Source: Tyto alba (taxonomy: Eukaryota > Chordata > Aves > Strigiformes > Tytonidae). Taken from it: 64,000 nt of DNA. Of this stretch, positions 22,186-35,200 are shown in pieces. The notes beneath the pieces were generated by a model that saw only the letters and a program-made list of their open reading frames with translations, had not been told where the DNA came from and did no database searches. Both the position numbers and the translations under genes were made by a program. How positions within the stretch are numbered: the first letter of the stretch is position 1; the number at the start of each line of letters is the position of its first letter. The DNA lies in contig NW_024881272.1 in NCBI RefSeq assembly GCF_018691265.1, positions 21,317,323 through 21,381,322 on the forward strand, read 5' to 3'.

Positions 22186-23257
22186 GTCCTGGGTTTGAAT
22201 GAGTGGTGGAGTTTTTTGGTGGCAGGGGAGGGGGCTATCGGGGCGGCCCCCTGTGAGAAGCTTCTCGAAGCTCCCCCAGCTCTAAGTCAGCTCCACCTCT
22301 GCTTGAAAACTGAGCCAATCAGCTGCGCCTCTGCAATAATGTATTTAAGAAGGGATGTGGTAAGGAGGAGTCGGACTTGTAAGGAGGAGTTGCAGCAGCT
22401 GTGTGAACACCAAGGTCAGTGGAGGAACGAAGGAAGAAAGGAGGGGGGAGGTGTGCTGGAGCACAGACCCCCCTGTATCCTGTGGTGAGATGGCAGGGCA
22501 GCCCCCCCGTGCCACCCATGAAGATCTACGGTGGAGCAGACATTGATTTATGGCCTGTGTTTTTTGCCTAGATGATCAAGGTGCTGTGCCTGACGAAGGC
22601 CGGGGTCTTGTGGGAAAAGGTAGCCCCACTGCTGTAGTTCAGCGCTGGGAGGATTGCAGCATGTGGGGGGGTCCCAAGCGGGAGCAGCTCGGGAAGGGCT
22701 GCAGCCGTGGGAGGGACTCCAGTTGGAGAAAGTTGGTGACCCACGACGGAGCAGTGTGGGGAATTCTGTGGCCCATGGGAGGGACTCATGTTGGAGAAAG
22801 TTTGTGGAGGACTGTCTCCTGTGAGAGGGGGACCACGATGGAGCAGGGGGTAACAAGTTTTGGACACTCCCCTCACCGAAGATGAAGGAAGTGGCAGCAC
22901 TGACTGCACCCCCCATTCCCTGCCCCTGCGCCACTGTGGGGAGGAGGTAGAGATATCGGGAGCAGAACTGAGCCTGGGAAGAAGGGAGGGGTGGGGGGAA
23001 GGTGTTCTCAAGATGTGGCAATGCTTCTCACTGTCCTACTCTGTTATGTGTTGTTAGTGTCTGTAGTAAATGTATGTTCTTTTTTTCTTCCCCTAACGAG
23101 TCTGCCTTTTGCTCCTGACCATAAAGGGTGATTTTTTACGCATCCCAGTCCTATCTCGAACCCCAAGCCTGGCTCTCTGTCCTTTCTTATTGCTGGAATA
23201 GAAGGGAGAGAGAGTGGCTGCGTGGTGGTTGGCTGCCGACCAGGCTCAAACCACGAC
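22186..23257 (+). mobile_element. Inner solo LTR nested in the outer LTR (1072 bp)
   Basis: It starts GTCCTGGGTTTGA and ends CAGGCTCAAACCACGAC, flanked by AGAAC duplications. Features in plus sense are a TATTTAAG box (22342-22349), a GC-rich repeat section of about 60-68 bp units (GTGGGAGGGACTCC at 22707 and ATGGGAGGGACTCA at 22775, each followed by NTTGGAGAAAGTT), and an AGTAAA poly(A)-like signal (23065-23070) followed by a T-rich stretch. This layout matches a long avian LTR class with amplified GGAGCAG-type repeats that I know from memory. Frames of 97-157 codons on both strands come from the GC-rich repeats and are not genes. Its orientation is opposite to that of its host LTR. Confidence 0.8.
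22690..22850 (+). repeat. Tandem units of about 68 bp inside the inner LTR
   Basis: The phrase beginning GTGGGAGGGACTC recurs 68 bases apart (22707, 22775), with a weaker third occurrence at about 22820 (GTGAGAGGGGGACC). Each unit contains a GGAGCAG or GGAGAAAG motif. Confidence 0.6.
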
Positions 23258-23275
23258 AGAACAGTTTAATAACTA

Positions 23276-23315
<40 letters not shown>

Positions 23316-23355
23316 AATAATAATAATAATGATGATGATGATGATGATGATGATG
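23276..23355 (+). repeat. Compound microsatellite (ACA)n(ATA)n(ATG)n
   Basis: ACA units change to ATA units and then to ATG units over about 80 bp inside the outer LTR. Poly-Thr, Ile and Met open frames there arise from the triplets only. Confidence 0.9.
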
Positions 23356-23761
23356 TAATAAAATAGTAATAATAATAGTGATAAAAAGGAATATACTAAA
23401 AAAAGACAAATGATGCACAATGCAATTGCTTACCACCCAATGATTGAAACCCAAGCAGCGATCTGCCCCTCACAACCAACTCCCCCCAGTTTATATACCA
23501 AGCATGACGTTCTGTGGTATGGAATATGCCTTTGGCTAGTTTGGGTCAGCTGTCCTTGTTATGTTTCCTCCCAGCTTCTTGTGCACCTGCTTGCTAGCAG
23601 AGCATGGGAAATTGAAAAATACTTCACTTAGAATAAACGCTACTTAGCAACAACTAAAACATCAGTGTGTTAGCAACATTATTCTCACACTAAATCCAAA
23701 ACACAGCACTCTACCAGCTACTAGAAAGAAAACTAGCTCTACCCCAGCTGAAACCAGGACA

Positions 23762-23766
23762 CTGTA
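23762..23766. repeat. Right target duplication of the outer nested LTR (CTGTA)
   Basis: An exact partner of 22057-22061. Confidence 0.9.
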
Positions 23767-26714
23767 AAACTTGAAGAATCAAAATCCCCTCACATTTGTT
23801 TTTCTTCTTTATGTAATTGTTCATATGAATATATGAACTTTACCAGGAAAACATCTTGAAACTAGAATATTTGGATGGAAAAATGTATTCAAATCATAAA
23901 TTAGAAAGGAATCTTTTTGATCACTTAAGAGAAACACATTTACATTTTCAAATGCAATGATTTGTTGAAGTAGCATATGTTGAGAGATTGCCAAGGAATT
24001 GACTGCTTACTCAAGTTCATATTTCAGCTTGTGAACACTCATGAATGAACGTTAGAATTTTGTCTTCATTGCTGCCTAGTACCATCAATCTTTTAATTCT
24101 TCACAAAGTTTTAATTACTGGAAACACTTTTTGATGAATTTCCCCAAGGCTTACAGTAAGTGAAAATCAGTATTTAGAAAAACTAGTGAATGCAATCATC
24201 CCATTAAGGCATGACGGAAGAACAGTGTTTTTCCTGTTTGTCCTTTGCTATCAGTTTGTTAATTGTAATAGCTCTTTTATCTCTGTCTGTATTTTATACC
24301 TAGTATACTCTGTAGTGCTTTTGTACTCAATGGCATTGGATAAATCAATACTTCTGATGTTTGTTCTTGCCTTGATATGTATTCATAAATCCTATTACCA
24401 TAGAGATTGGAGAGGAAAATACACACCAGAATTAGTCAGATTAATATTTTATTTGTTATATTTGCTTCTCATAGTGACTAATCCCATATTTGGTCTTTAG
24501 TATTTGTGATTGGTTAAATCAGTTGACTTAAAAGTATCCAGGACTCTGTCTGAAAGGTCCTTTTCCTGCAAATTAAAATATATTATACCTATATTTTCCC
24601 AGTATCTACCAGCTCTATTACAGGGAAGATGCTGATATGACACACCAAAGCATGCACGTCTCCATGTGCACAAGAAAAGTGACACATTTTCAATGAAAAT
24701 TCATTGTATCTACAGGAAAGCAGAATAATCAAGGTCTCTGCATAGCCTTCTGGAGAGGTGCACAGGGAGGCAGCGAGGCCCTCTTTTCCTTTCCAGAAGA
24801 CTCAGCTGGATCCTGCACACAGGAACCACAGGATATTGCAGGCTGGATCCATCAAAATTCTTCTTCTAAATCCTCTCATATGGAACTAGTAGAGAACAAA
24901 GAGAATACACTGAAGATTAAAACATCAAACACCACTCTGTTATGGCAAAGGAAGATTGCTGATAGGAGTTTATCATTATTGAATGAAATTTACGTCCAAC
25001 GAGAGAAAAAAAAAAAAAGTAAAATGTGTGACTGCTTAAGGTCTTCTCTCTTATAGATACTTTGCATGTGTATACATTTAGTCACAACAGCTTTAGATTT
25101 TGTTTATAAAAATGAATTAACAGATGACAGTGCCATGATTTACCCTGAAGAATTCTACAGGCTGAAAGCTCTAGCTTGTAATTTATGTTTAATAATTTAA
25201 CACATTAATAATATTTTAGGTTTGGATTATTGAACATAAGCATGGAGATTATTTAAATGAATATTTAATTTTAATTCACCTTGTAAGAAGACAGAATGTG
25301 TTTTTAATTGCCAGCAATGAAAGTTAGAAAAATTATTAGTAAAGAAAGTAATTAAGAAAGTGTTCTTAAAAACAATTCATGGGATTTTTTTTTGCTTTCC
25401 CCCAATCAGAATGATTATTGTAATTCAGAAAATTAATGTGACACTTGACTTGTTTAAGATGAAAAAACAACCTTGTCATCGAAGCTTCAGCATGAAAAGC
25501 TGATGTCTCCGAAATATAATCATGACATTTAACTGAATCAGCTTTAAAGAGATGATGATTTTCATTTGCAGTTTTCTAATAATTTCTTTGCATTACCACA
25601 AAATAACATAGGTTTGGGTTTTTTGTTTTATTTTGTTTTTTCATACAGGTAGTAACCTTTATGATACCTGTATTTTCTAAAATTATCTCTTAAGCTTTAT
25701 ATACCATGGTTCTGCCCAAAAGCTCAGGTTTCTTGAAGATCAGTCAAGCCCAGCTTCTAACCATTTGCAATGTGGTAAATGTAATCCTGAATCAGACGCT
25801 TGGGGTAAAACTTTGAAAAGTCTCTGAAATTTTTTTGTATATATCATACTTCTGTTTGTTTTTTGTTTTTTGTTTTTTGTTTTTTTTTTTTTTTTGATAT
25901 GTATTTGTTCTTCTGTTACTGAAGAAGCTATTAGTTTGTGGATATTTTCCTGAAGATTTTTTTTATTTATTCTTGTCCTTAGGATGCAATCAAATCAACC
26001 TTTGCCAAACAGTATCTTATTTTTAATACTGTTTCTCTGAAGGTATTATTTGACTGAATTTCATCTCACTGACCTATCTTTCTTTAGAATTTAGAGATAC
26101 TTTAATTTCCACCTTTTGCCTGAAGCTCAATACATTTTTAGCTTTACTTGGTTTTAGTTTCTATAATTCTTAGATATTGAGGAGCATTTTTCTTCCCAGT
26201 TTCTAAACACTGAAACAACCTTCTAAAAGAAACTCCAGAACAAATCTCATCCTTAAAAGTTTTGCACCAGTGTTTACAACTAATTACTGCTAAACTAAAT
26301 AGCTTGTGATGCAGTATGCCAGAAATCATGCATATCTTTTGTGGGTATCCAATATGAGCCACATATGTGCGATTTTTATTCAAGTTCCCTTCTGTCTAGC
26401 CAAATTATCAGATCATTATGGCATGCTTGCCTGTTTGGGCTCCCTTCCAACACATTCTGCATTTGTATCCATTTTTCCCCTACTGGTCACTTATTATGCT
26501 GGAGGCTATTTTTAAACATTCCTGACTCCTCCTCATTTAACAATTTTCAAGTATGCAAAACTCTGCTGCAAAGAGCAAGGGAATAAACTCTTCCCCATAT
26601 CCATGGTGGACAGGATAGAAAATAATGAGTTTAAGTTATAGCAATGAAGGTTTACATTAGATAATATGGAAAAAAACAAAGCCAGAGAACAAAAAAAAAA
26701 ATCCTTTCCAACTA
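23767..26714. other. AT-rich host DNA without a recognised gene
   Basis: No gene is recognised. A (T6G)n-like T-rich run lies at 25855-25895, and there are A runs near 25007-25018 and 26690-26701. The stretch at about 25196-25340 is AT-rich without obvious repeat character. Confidence 0.55.
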
Positions 26715-26905
26715 AAAGGAAGGTTAAGCATTAAGATAGATTGCTTGGGGAGGATATGGGATATCTGTCACATAAGGTTTTGAAAAACAGGTTAGACAAA
26801 CATCTGTCAGGAATAGTTTAGGTATAGCTGATTCTGCCTTGGGGCAGAGGGAATGGATGAGGTGACCTCTCAAGGTCCCTTCCAGCCTTATTTTCTATAT
26901 AGTTC
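26715..26905 (+). mobile_element. CR1-like LINE 3'-end fragment
   Basis: The stretch AACAGGTTAGACAAACATCT, GTCAGGAATAGTTTAGG, CTGCCTTGGGGCAGAGGG and GAGGTGACCTCTCAAGGTCCC then TTCCAGCC follows the order of the CR1 3' untranslated region found across birds and reptiles. The terminal octamer repeats are decayed (TATTTTCTATATAGTTCTAA). It is an older copy than the one near 11735. Confidence 0.8.
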
Positions 26906-29900
26906 TAATTTTTTTTTTTTTTTTTTTTTTTTTTAGCCTGGGACTGGAAGGGTTCTTCAATGCGCTTTCCATTTGCAATGGATGGTCAGATTTCTGTTTA
27001 TGAAATACAGATGGGATGTTGCTGTGAAGAAACATTCATTCAAATAGAAATTATAGTTAGGAAATTGTTGATTAAAAAATATAATTTAAATGCAAAACAG
27101 GGAAAGAATTTTTAGCAAAGTTAATAAAAACAAGAAAAAACACAGAAGGCAGCACTTGAAACCATTAATTACCTAAGGGGCTTTAAACATTCATTAGGCT
27201 GTACCACTTGTCCTTGTTGTAAGTGGTATTGACCCTTTAGAAATGAAGTTGATCCAATACTTTCTACTATAACTCCTCTTAGGGATTAGGAGATTTCAAG
27301 TATTTTCTCTTGTCTTATTCAGTCCTTGATAGCTTAGAGCCAAAGTGAATTAATTCTTCCCATAAAAAGAAACTATCAAATTTCAAGGAACATAGTTAAG
27401 TATATATAGTACATGTGTAACAATCACAGAGTCAAAAAAAATATTTTGTATGCTTAGTTGGAATCAGCTAGAGTCAAGTAACCCTTTAATTCCTGGAGCA
27501 TCATTTCAAAAATATTATTTTTTTTTTCCTCAAGTACTGTTGTTGGAAATATAAAGCTTCTGTCAGGGAGTTGATAGAAACCTGTTACACCCTCTGGTTC
27601 CTGGAAGAGTCTGTGGTGAATGTTGGCCAAACACTGGAAGTCTTGTAACAGGGTTGTGCAAAACAGTTCTTCCCACAAAATATTTGCTGGGGGATTCCTA
27701 TACATCTAAGGAAAGATGTTTTTCTACCTTAGAAATCCAAAAGGCATTCCCCATGGCCAGGAACAATAAAAGTCGGTTACAGTTGGATCTGCTAAGTTTA
27801 ATCCACTTCCTTCTAATATACTAAGTATAACTCATTCATTTCAGATATATTTTAAAGATATTTTAAATATAAAATAGATCATGTGGAAAGCAGTTTAGAT
27901 GTTTTATAAATATTTATCATTGTAACATGTCATACTTCAGATTTCAGGTCAAAAATTCACAAAGCTCAATGTATTTTTTATCTCAATCAGTTGAGTTGTC
28001 AGATTGATTTGTTACTTATTTATAAGGGCTTGTAATTGAGCCACATCTTCACACAAGTGATTGGTGATCCAGGAAGTGACATTGCAATAGTGCAGCAGAC
28101 AAATGTGTTGGTATCACATGAATTTCATTGCAACATGTTGTCTGTTTTATTACCAAGCCCAGAGCTCTTATGTACCTATATATGTTTCTGCTGACAATAG
28201 AGTGGTTCTGCCTCTTAATACAGTCTCAATGATGAGAACATACGGTTTCCCTGAATGCTCTGGATCAGCCCAGATGTTAGGCTTTTGTCTGCATGTCTAG
28301 TTAAGACAGACAATGCACTACTTTGTAGCTCCAAGTTCCTTTGACTTTTTCCACTGGCCTGAGAGGCCAGTATGGGTCTTGCCAGACTCTGAAACTGGAA
28401 TGTTATTGGTTAGTACAAATACCTGAAAAACTTTGAAATAAATGTATGGAATGGTCCATTTTGTTTTGTTCTACAGTTTGGGATCTGCTTTTTATTTGTT
28501 TTCCTATATCTTTCTTGAAAGACGATATAAAGTTGCAGTACAAGACATTAAGATTCTAGGAAGTGCCATCGATTTGTGTTTCACTGAGGTAACAGGTGTG
28601 CCTAATAAATCTTGTATTAAACACAGTAAAGACAGGGTATGACATTAAAAATACTGTTATCAGATTTTAAAAGATATTAGAAATCTGCAGTAATGATGAC
28701 ATAGTAACTCCCTTTCAGGTTCAACTAATTTTCCGTACTTAATTATGATCACACTCTCATGCATTCCAGGATGGTCTAAGAGCCAGGATTCCAGATATAT
28801 ATTGTTAGTTTATTTTTTTTATTTATTGTTGATTCCAGATATGCATATTACAATGTCCTCTGTTCCTCTGTATTCAAACACTGGGCATAAACTTGTTCAT
28901 AAACTGTTGTTGGTTGTTAGTGAGAAGGGAAATCCAGGCCATGGACAAACTGCATACGCACAAAAATCCAAACCTAACAACTCTCAGACACAACTGAAAA
29001 GGTTGAAAAAGAATTATTTAATTTTTTGGACTGTAGAATGGCAAACTACTGAGCCAGCCTGTACCCTTTCCCACATTATTCAATATACAAATAGTTGGTC
29101 AGATCATACTTGCTTTCTGACTATTTCTCTACCACCAAATGAGAGTATCCTCTTCACATCTGTGATGAGGGACCAGACAGAGTGAGCCAGCTGTGCAATG
29201 AGCACGCAAGCCCACCATTTCAGTTGGCCCACACTGTCCACTTAACAGATACATCATTAACAGGTTTAGATAGACAAAACCCACTTAGCTCCTCAATCTG
29301 CTTATGTAAATGTTATTCAGCCATATTGGGCAAGAATTAAAATCAATATTTTTCAAAATTCTGTAGTCAAACTTTAAAATAGCAATTTTCCTAGCATCTA
29401 ACCATAACTCCACAAGTTAAGTACTTATTAAATATATATATATATGCCTGCAGACAAGCAGTCAGCTTTGAAAAGTAATTGTATTGTTTAACACGATTGT
29501 GATGTAAGATATTTTTTCAGAGAAAATAGAAATTAGTTTCTTTGAAGAGCTGTTAAGACATATATTTATGATTGTTTCCTCCTCTTCTTGACTCTTTGAA
29601 CAAGGAAAGTAGTGTGGTTTTGCTCTGAAGGTCAAGTCTCTATGTGTAAACTTTTTGGTTAACAGCACATGAATCAGATATATACATATATCTTCCTCTA
29701 ACAGTGGGATATATTTCTTTAACAGATCTACTAGATCTGTTCTGTTTAACTGCAATGGCTATAACTGAACATCTAGATCAGTGTCATACATAGAGACATT
29801 ATTACTGCAGCTATTGAGAAATTGCTTTGGTGGTCTTTGCTAAATTTCCACTAACAGGCAAATGCAGCACAATAGGGATGTAAATGCTTTGCTTAAATAC

Positions 29901-31977
29901 ATCTTTTAGTCTAGATTTATTGTCCAACATATCTGCTTCTCTCTTGAAATTTTAAAGACCAAAGGAGAATAATAGGCCCTTGGTGTAGAAAATCGTGCTG
30001 AAGCAGAAAGTAACTCAGTGCTGCAAATGTTATCTGGCAAACATGGCCCACAGGCTCAGTGTTTATAACCCTTATTCCAGTACATGCTTTGCAGTGCACT
30101 TTTCTGCCATACATATGTGGAGACAAAAAAAAAGAGATCAATAGCTTAAAACAACCTACTGAAACTTTACCCTAAAGCACAACAAACAGCACATAACCGA
30201 AGACTCCCAAACCTGTTAATAGTATTTAATACTCTCTTCTTATTCTGTTCTCAGTATTAAAAAAAAATAAACATACTAACGTTTACTGGAGAGAAAAAAA
30301 CATACAACCCAGCTTTACCTTATATATACCAGACATGAGACTGATCTGTTTCCTCCTTTTCACTTCCTGAGAACAGAGATATATTATGAAATTGCATGTC
30401 TGTTTAATAAGTCTTATTAAAAAAAATTTTAGAAAACTAACCAAACAAAAAAGGTTTGTTCATAAAAGCAGTCCACATAATTTTGTAAATCACATACAAA
30501 ATAAAAACAGATTCTCTTTTGTATATAATAGCAAAAGGTTCTTTATTTATTATTAACTATTTCTTACTTTCTATTCAAAATATTGCAGTTACTGAAGTAA
30601 ATCAGCATTTTATAACAGGTTACATGTTTGCCATGTAAAAGCGAGGGATAGAGATGTTTCCTCTTTCTCTTATGTGTCTCATTCAATGAAACCGCAAGAT
30701 CTCCGGGAAGGGCTTTTTAACCTCTATCCGTTTACCTAACGTTTCTACAGATATCTCCTGGATTTACATGATACCATAACACAAATAACAAGCCACAGAA
30801 AGTTCTGAGACTTTCCATAGGTTTCTGGTAGCCCAGAAGTGCTTATTTGCAGAGCATTAATAAAATTGAAGGTGAAGTTATTGAGATATTGTGCCCAGAA
30901 ATGTTTACATCGATCAGATTGGAAGTTCTGTAATGTTTATTTTTATACTTCAGAGGAAAATAACTGGAAATGCTATACACATTTGATATATGATTCAAGT
31001 AATTCTCATATGTTATCTGCCAACAAGACATCCAGGAAAAGCATGCTGTTTGACTGGAGCAAACTGACTGAATCTTGCTTGTGTGTTCCTACAACAGTTG
31101 AGGATTTCAAGGCCATATGAAACCAGAGAGTGAATAGCTCCCAAGCTTTCAGTTTCTTTCTGGAATTAGCTCCAGTGTCGAATTTTGAAAAGATTATGCA
31201 CAGCATCTTAATATTTAGTTATAAGAGTGCATATGAGAAATAGTCATTATAGCTAAACTCCATAAAGTATATTTGATAATTTTCTGTGTTACCAAGATTT
31301 CCATTTGTGTTATAGTTTGACTGCAGTCAACTTACCAGTTACATTAACAGTGATTATAGTATCTAAATGTCCCATTCGTGATTTCAGATGAGGAAAGTAT
31401 ATTTTAAGAAGAATTATTTTACCTCTAAAGGTTCAGATTAAGCAGATGAAAATATTGCAGAAGTTAAGGCAGTCTGAAGAATTAAAGATTTTTCTAACAT
31501 GCTATATTTGAAGAACTGACTTTATCCTTGTTTAATAAAAATATATTTCTGCATTCTTATGATGAGGGAATAGGCAAACTTTGCACTGCATAAGTAAGAT
31601 ATTGTATTCAGTGACCACCTTAAAGAGAAAGGATAATCATGCATGAGTAAAAGCAATAATATGTAGAAATTTACTGAAAGCTAACATTTCTAGTCCATTA
31701 CCACATTGATAGTTCATGTAGGGTCAAGGCTTACAAGGAAAGGATTATATAATTACTTAGGCAGGGTTTGATACATCCATTATAATCCACTCTTAATTGA
31801 TATTTACCCACTTTTCTACATTACTGAACAAGTTTTTAAGAAAGACTTGAATTTACGAATGAAGGTGGTTTGGCAAATAGGTCCTGTGAAAGTGTTAACG
31901 TTCTTCTCAGTAGTGAACATTAACAAGAAGAGACATTTTAAGAGTGCTGTATCCTAAAAGAAATAAATTGCTTGAAA
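26906..31977. other. AT-rich host DNA, no recognised gene
   Basis: It begins with a T26 run (26909-26934) beside the CR1 tail. It holds a 19-bp perfect hairpin (28353-28371) and a short TA run (about 29432-29445). The 146-codon open frame at 28745-29185 has no family signal and is of a length expected by chance. Confidence 0.55.
28353..28371. repeat. Short perfect inverted repeat
   Basis: ACTGGCCT and AGGCCAGT are 8-base arms around GAG. Too short to call an RNA gene. Confidence 0.7.
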
Positions 31978-32003
31978 GGTCAGAGAATTGTTATTCTCTG
32001 ACC
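31978..32003. repeat. Perfect 11-bp inverted repeat with a 4-base loop
   Basis: The arms GGTCAGAGAAT and ATTCTCTGACC surround TGTT. The arms are perfectly complementary, and neither flank extends the stem. It is too short for a microRNA precursor; it could be a cruciform site or a chance palindrome. Confidence 0.8.
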
Positions 32004-32158
32004 ACCAACAACTGCAGTAGATTCTTCTCAAGCAAAGCTGAAAACAACTTACTTTTGGGAAGTGAAAAAATTATATTAGAATTAGAATAATTAGGATAAC
32101 AAATTAAAAGTTAATTTTAAATATTTTAAAATTAATAAAATAATTTATTATATAAGAA

Positions 32159-32218
32159 TCTGATTAAGTTGTACTTGGCTAGATCAGAAATTCTGATGAA
32201 GTTGTACTTGGCTAGATC
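32159..32218 (+). repeat. Tandem duplication, two copies, 33-bp period
   Basis: TCTGATTAAGTTGTACTTGG at 32159 and TCTGATGAAGTTGTACTTGG at 32192, both followed by CTAGATC, match at all but one position over 27 bases. Confidence 0.85.
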
Positions 32219-35200
32219 TTATAATTCTTTGATATGTGTTTAAGGCATCTGAGTAAAAGCTAAGCAAGAAAGGAAATACATAGGACTTCAAAATCTTGAT
32301 CGCACTTATTTCAACTTTTCACCTGTATATAATGAATTCCAATTAACCTGTTTCTGAGTTACCTCAGAAAGAATAAGGAATTAATAATTTTTATATCACC
32401 TACACAATTCATTTTTCCAGTTGAGCTAAAAGATGGACAGACAGATACAGTGAAATGGAGAATTGCCATGATTATTTTGAAGGCCTAAGGATATTAGAAA
32501 GACTTTTCCTAGAAGCCCTCCTAAATCTGAAATGCTCATGAACATTTAAGTAAATAGAAAAAACTATCAGCACTTCAGCACTCTTTTTTTTTTTTTTTTT
32601 CCACAGAAAGAAGCTCAAAGCATTGCTAAGGATTTTCTAATTCCTGCTGATTTTGTTTTTCTAAAAATGTGTATAGATTTCTTCTACCTCAGATATTCAT
32701 AAATGTTATTAAAAATGAATGACAGGCCAGATTTAAATTGAAATGTCAGATAGTTGGTTTCCTACTATTTAAAAAGTAATGACACTTGCATAAGAAGCAA
32801 GCTAAATAAAAAAAAAATGTTTTGGAATTAAATATGATATGAATAGCAAAGTATAAGAATTGAAGTATTATGCCTGTAAAAAATGTATTTACACACTTGT
32901 ATGGATTTAATAACATAACCTTATGAAGGACCAGGTTGACTAATTCTGCAGCCCATTTTGTTCATTAATCATACCATACCTTTTGCTTTGTTGCTCGTGT
33001 TCCACCATCACACCTCAGAGGGGAAGTATGTTAATTATACCAGCTCTGCTGCTGCAGTCACTTAGCACACTGGGGGGTAGCAAGCACAAGCTAGCACTCC
33101 CTTAAGACATTGGTCTGCTTCCCCACTGCTCCTGATAAGAGCAGGAATCAGACTTCACAAAATCAGATCTCTCTGCACAGGAAGGGTCAACTGTGCAGAG
33201 CCCCCCCTGAGGCAGAAAAGATTTTCTCCCTATCAAGGTATCTTCACACTTTGAGTATTTCTGCTAAGAACTGAATTACTTGTGTCCCTCTGTATCTGAC
33301 TTTTGCATTTTAATAAACTGATAAGATCATCTGTACTAATAAATTCTAAAACCAACTTTAGAGCAGCTTGAATCCTTAAAATTTTGGGACCAATTTTCTT
33401 ACTTTTAAAATTAGATTAGAACTGTCACTGCTATAGAGCCTACTTTTAGAAGCAAAACCACCTCTGCATACTGTAATTTAAAAACAAGATCCTCAATGTA
33501 CCCCCCCTTCCCTCCATTAACCCAAGGGACTCCTTACACCTTTCTCAAGGGCAGCTCTCATACAAAGACTCTAGGAAAGAGGAAGTCTGAACACAGACCA
33601 TTTGTAGGAAAAACTACTCCAGTACTTAAAAGGGTACAGCTCAGAGTACAAGAGTGTGAGATACTGCAGAAAATCACACCTAGTGTTCACCAGGCTTCCA
33701 AGTATTTAAGGTTTAAGAAGGAGGTGTGAGACATTACATGCTCTGTGACCTGATTTTTAACTTGTGCAAGAAAAACTGATGCTGCATGCTCCAAAGACCT
33801 TGAATGCATGATAAAAAAATAACCTCTTTAATTATTTCTATAATTCCACAGATAGACAGTTAACAACTTGATTTGCCCTAACCTGATATTCTCAGGTATT
33901 TTACACATATCTCACCAGTAATATATAATTTATGCACCTTTAAAAAATATTTACAAACAGAAAGTTTTCAATTAAGAATATTTTTATGCAAATATAAATA
34001 ATATACCCAACTATTTGGTGATGATTAGAGCAAGAGTAGCCTTAAATAACATGTGGTCACAGTAGAAAATTTTTTTCTACACAGAACAACAGAAAAGTCT
34101 AACAGAACCTGAACAACGCCTTTATAAATTTAACCTTCTATTTCAATTTTTATCTAGAAGAAAACAGGATTAAAAGTCTTGAATTATAGGTGACAGTTAC
34201 TGAATGTTGATATTATTCTACTGGAACGTAAGCTACAATTGTTGCTTACGTATCATGTGCTACTATCTTAGGAAAATAAGATCATAAATGAGAAGTTTCA
34301 ATAGAGAAAGACACTAAACTAGTCCTTTATATTTAAAAACAATAATTAAGGCTGAAAGATCAAAATCCTTGAATAATTCCATACCCCCTATTAAACCAAA
34401 AGAACTATGCCTTGCTGAGCCCAGTTTTATAAAGTATCCTGATGAGACTAATTGAGGGTGGAATAAGAAAAGGACTCATGTCAGCTGTGTATATTGAGGA
34501 TACAGAAACAAACATGTATGCATCTTATTTGAGGTGTTTGGGAAAAGAGGGTGATTGGAATTTAGTTAATTGGTTTCTTTTTCATCCCCTTCTTTTAGGA
34601 GATTTTTGATTTCTTTGCTTTGCATTAGTTGTGAAAATATTTACAATTATATTCTAGGGCTTATTTTTCTATAGTGTAGTCTATAGTTTGCTTCTTGCTG
34701 AAAATGAAGACTTGTGTTGCAGTTGTAGCTAGGCAATACATAAATTACCGTTTGCTATAAACAGGTGCTCATATTCTTTCTGTTCTTCTCTATCATGAGT
34801 TCTAAATGACTAATTCTTCCATTTTCCTCATGAGTTTTGGGAGGTGAAATTTTTCCTCTCTAGTTGATCATATTAGACTTTGATGTGTCCTTGTGAGGGA
34901 CAGAACTACTTTAAAAAGGCTCAGGTCTCTAGGTCTTTTTTTCTGATCTTTTCTAGGTATAAATAAACACTTTTTTTATCCTTAAAGTCGGACTTTACAT
35001 TTTTGGCCATAGGATGGGTAGCTTAGAAGCAGATTAAATAAAATCTTCTATGAAAAAAAAAGATCCTGTTAGATCTGTTAAAAGATCTTTCAAATATTTT
35101 TTTTTTTTTATCCCACTTTTCTTAGAAGCCTCACTGTTATGAAAACTGAGATTTTATGAGTGCTTGTTTGGCTGTTCCTTGAGAAGAAAATTTTAGCTGA

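Larger units (their letters stand above)
22062..23761 (-). mobile_element. Solo LTR (ERVL-like) split by a second LTR
   Basis: The plus orientation begins TATCATGGTTTAACC (a decayed TGTCGTGGTTTAACC) and ends GCTGAAACCAGGACA. In LTR sense this is TGTCCTGGTTTCAGC...CACGACA, a common avian LTR. Target duplications CTGTA flank it exactly. The sequence GGTTGAAATAAGAAC | AGTTTAATAAC, continuous in the LTRs at 18084 and 50511, is interrupted here at 22186-23257. Without the insertion and its 5-bp duplication the LTR is about 623 bp. A triplet-repeat stretch (23276-23355) lies within it, and a TATATAAAC box in LTR sense lies near 23491-23500. Confidence 0.88.

Noticed and set aside
22195..23057. Frames of 97, 111, 147 and 157 codons in the nested LTR
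   Set aside because: They lie in GC-rich LTR repeats, overlap each other on both strands and show no family motif.
23128..23454. Poly-Thr/Ile/Met and poly-His/Val frames
   Set aside because: Pure products of the triplet microsatellite in the LTR.
28745..29185. 146-codon plus-strand frame
   Set aside because: Same reason; composition is not protein-like and no family is recognised.
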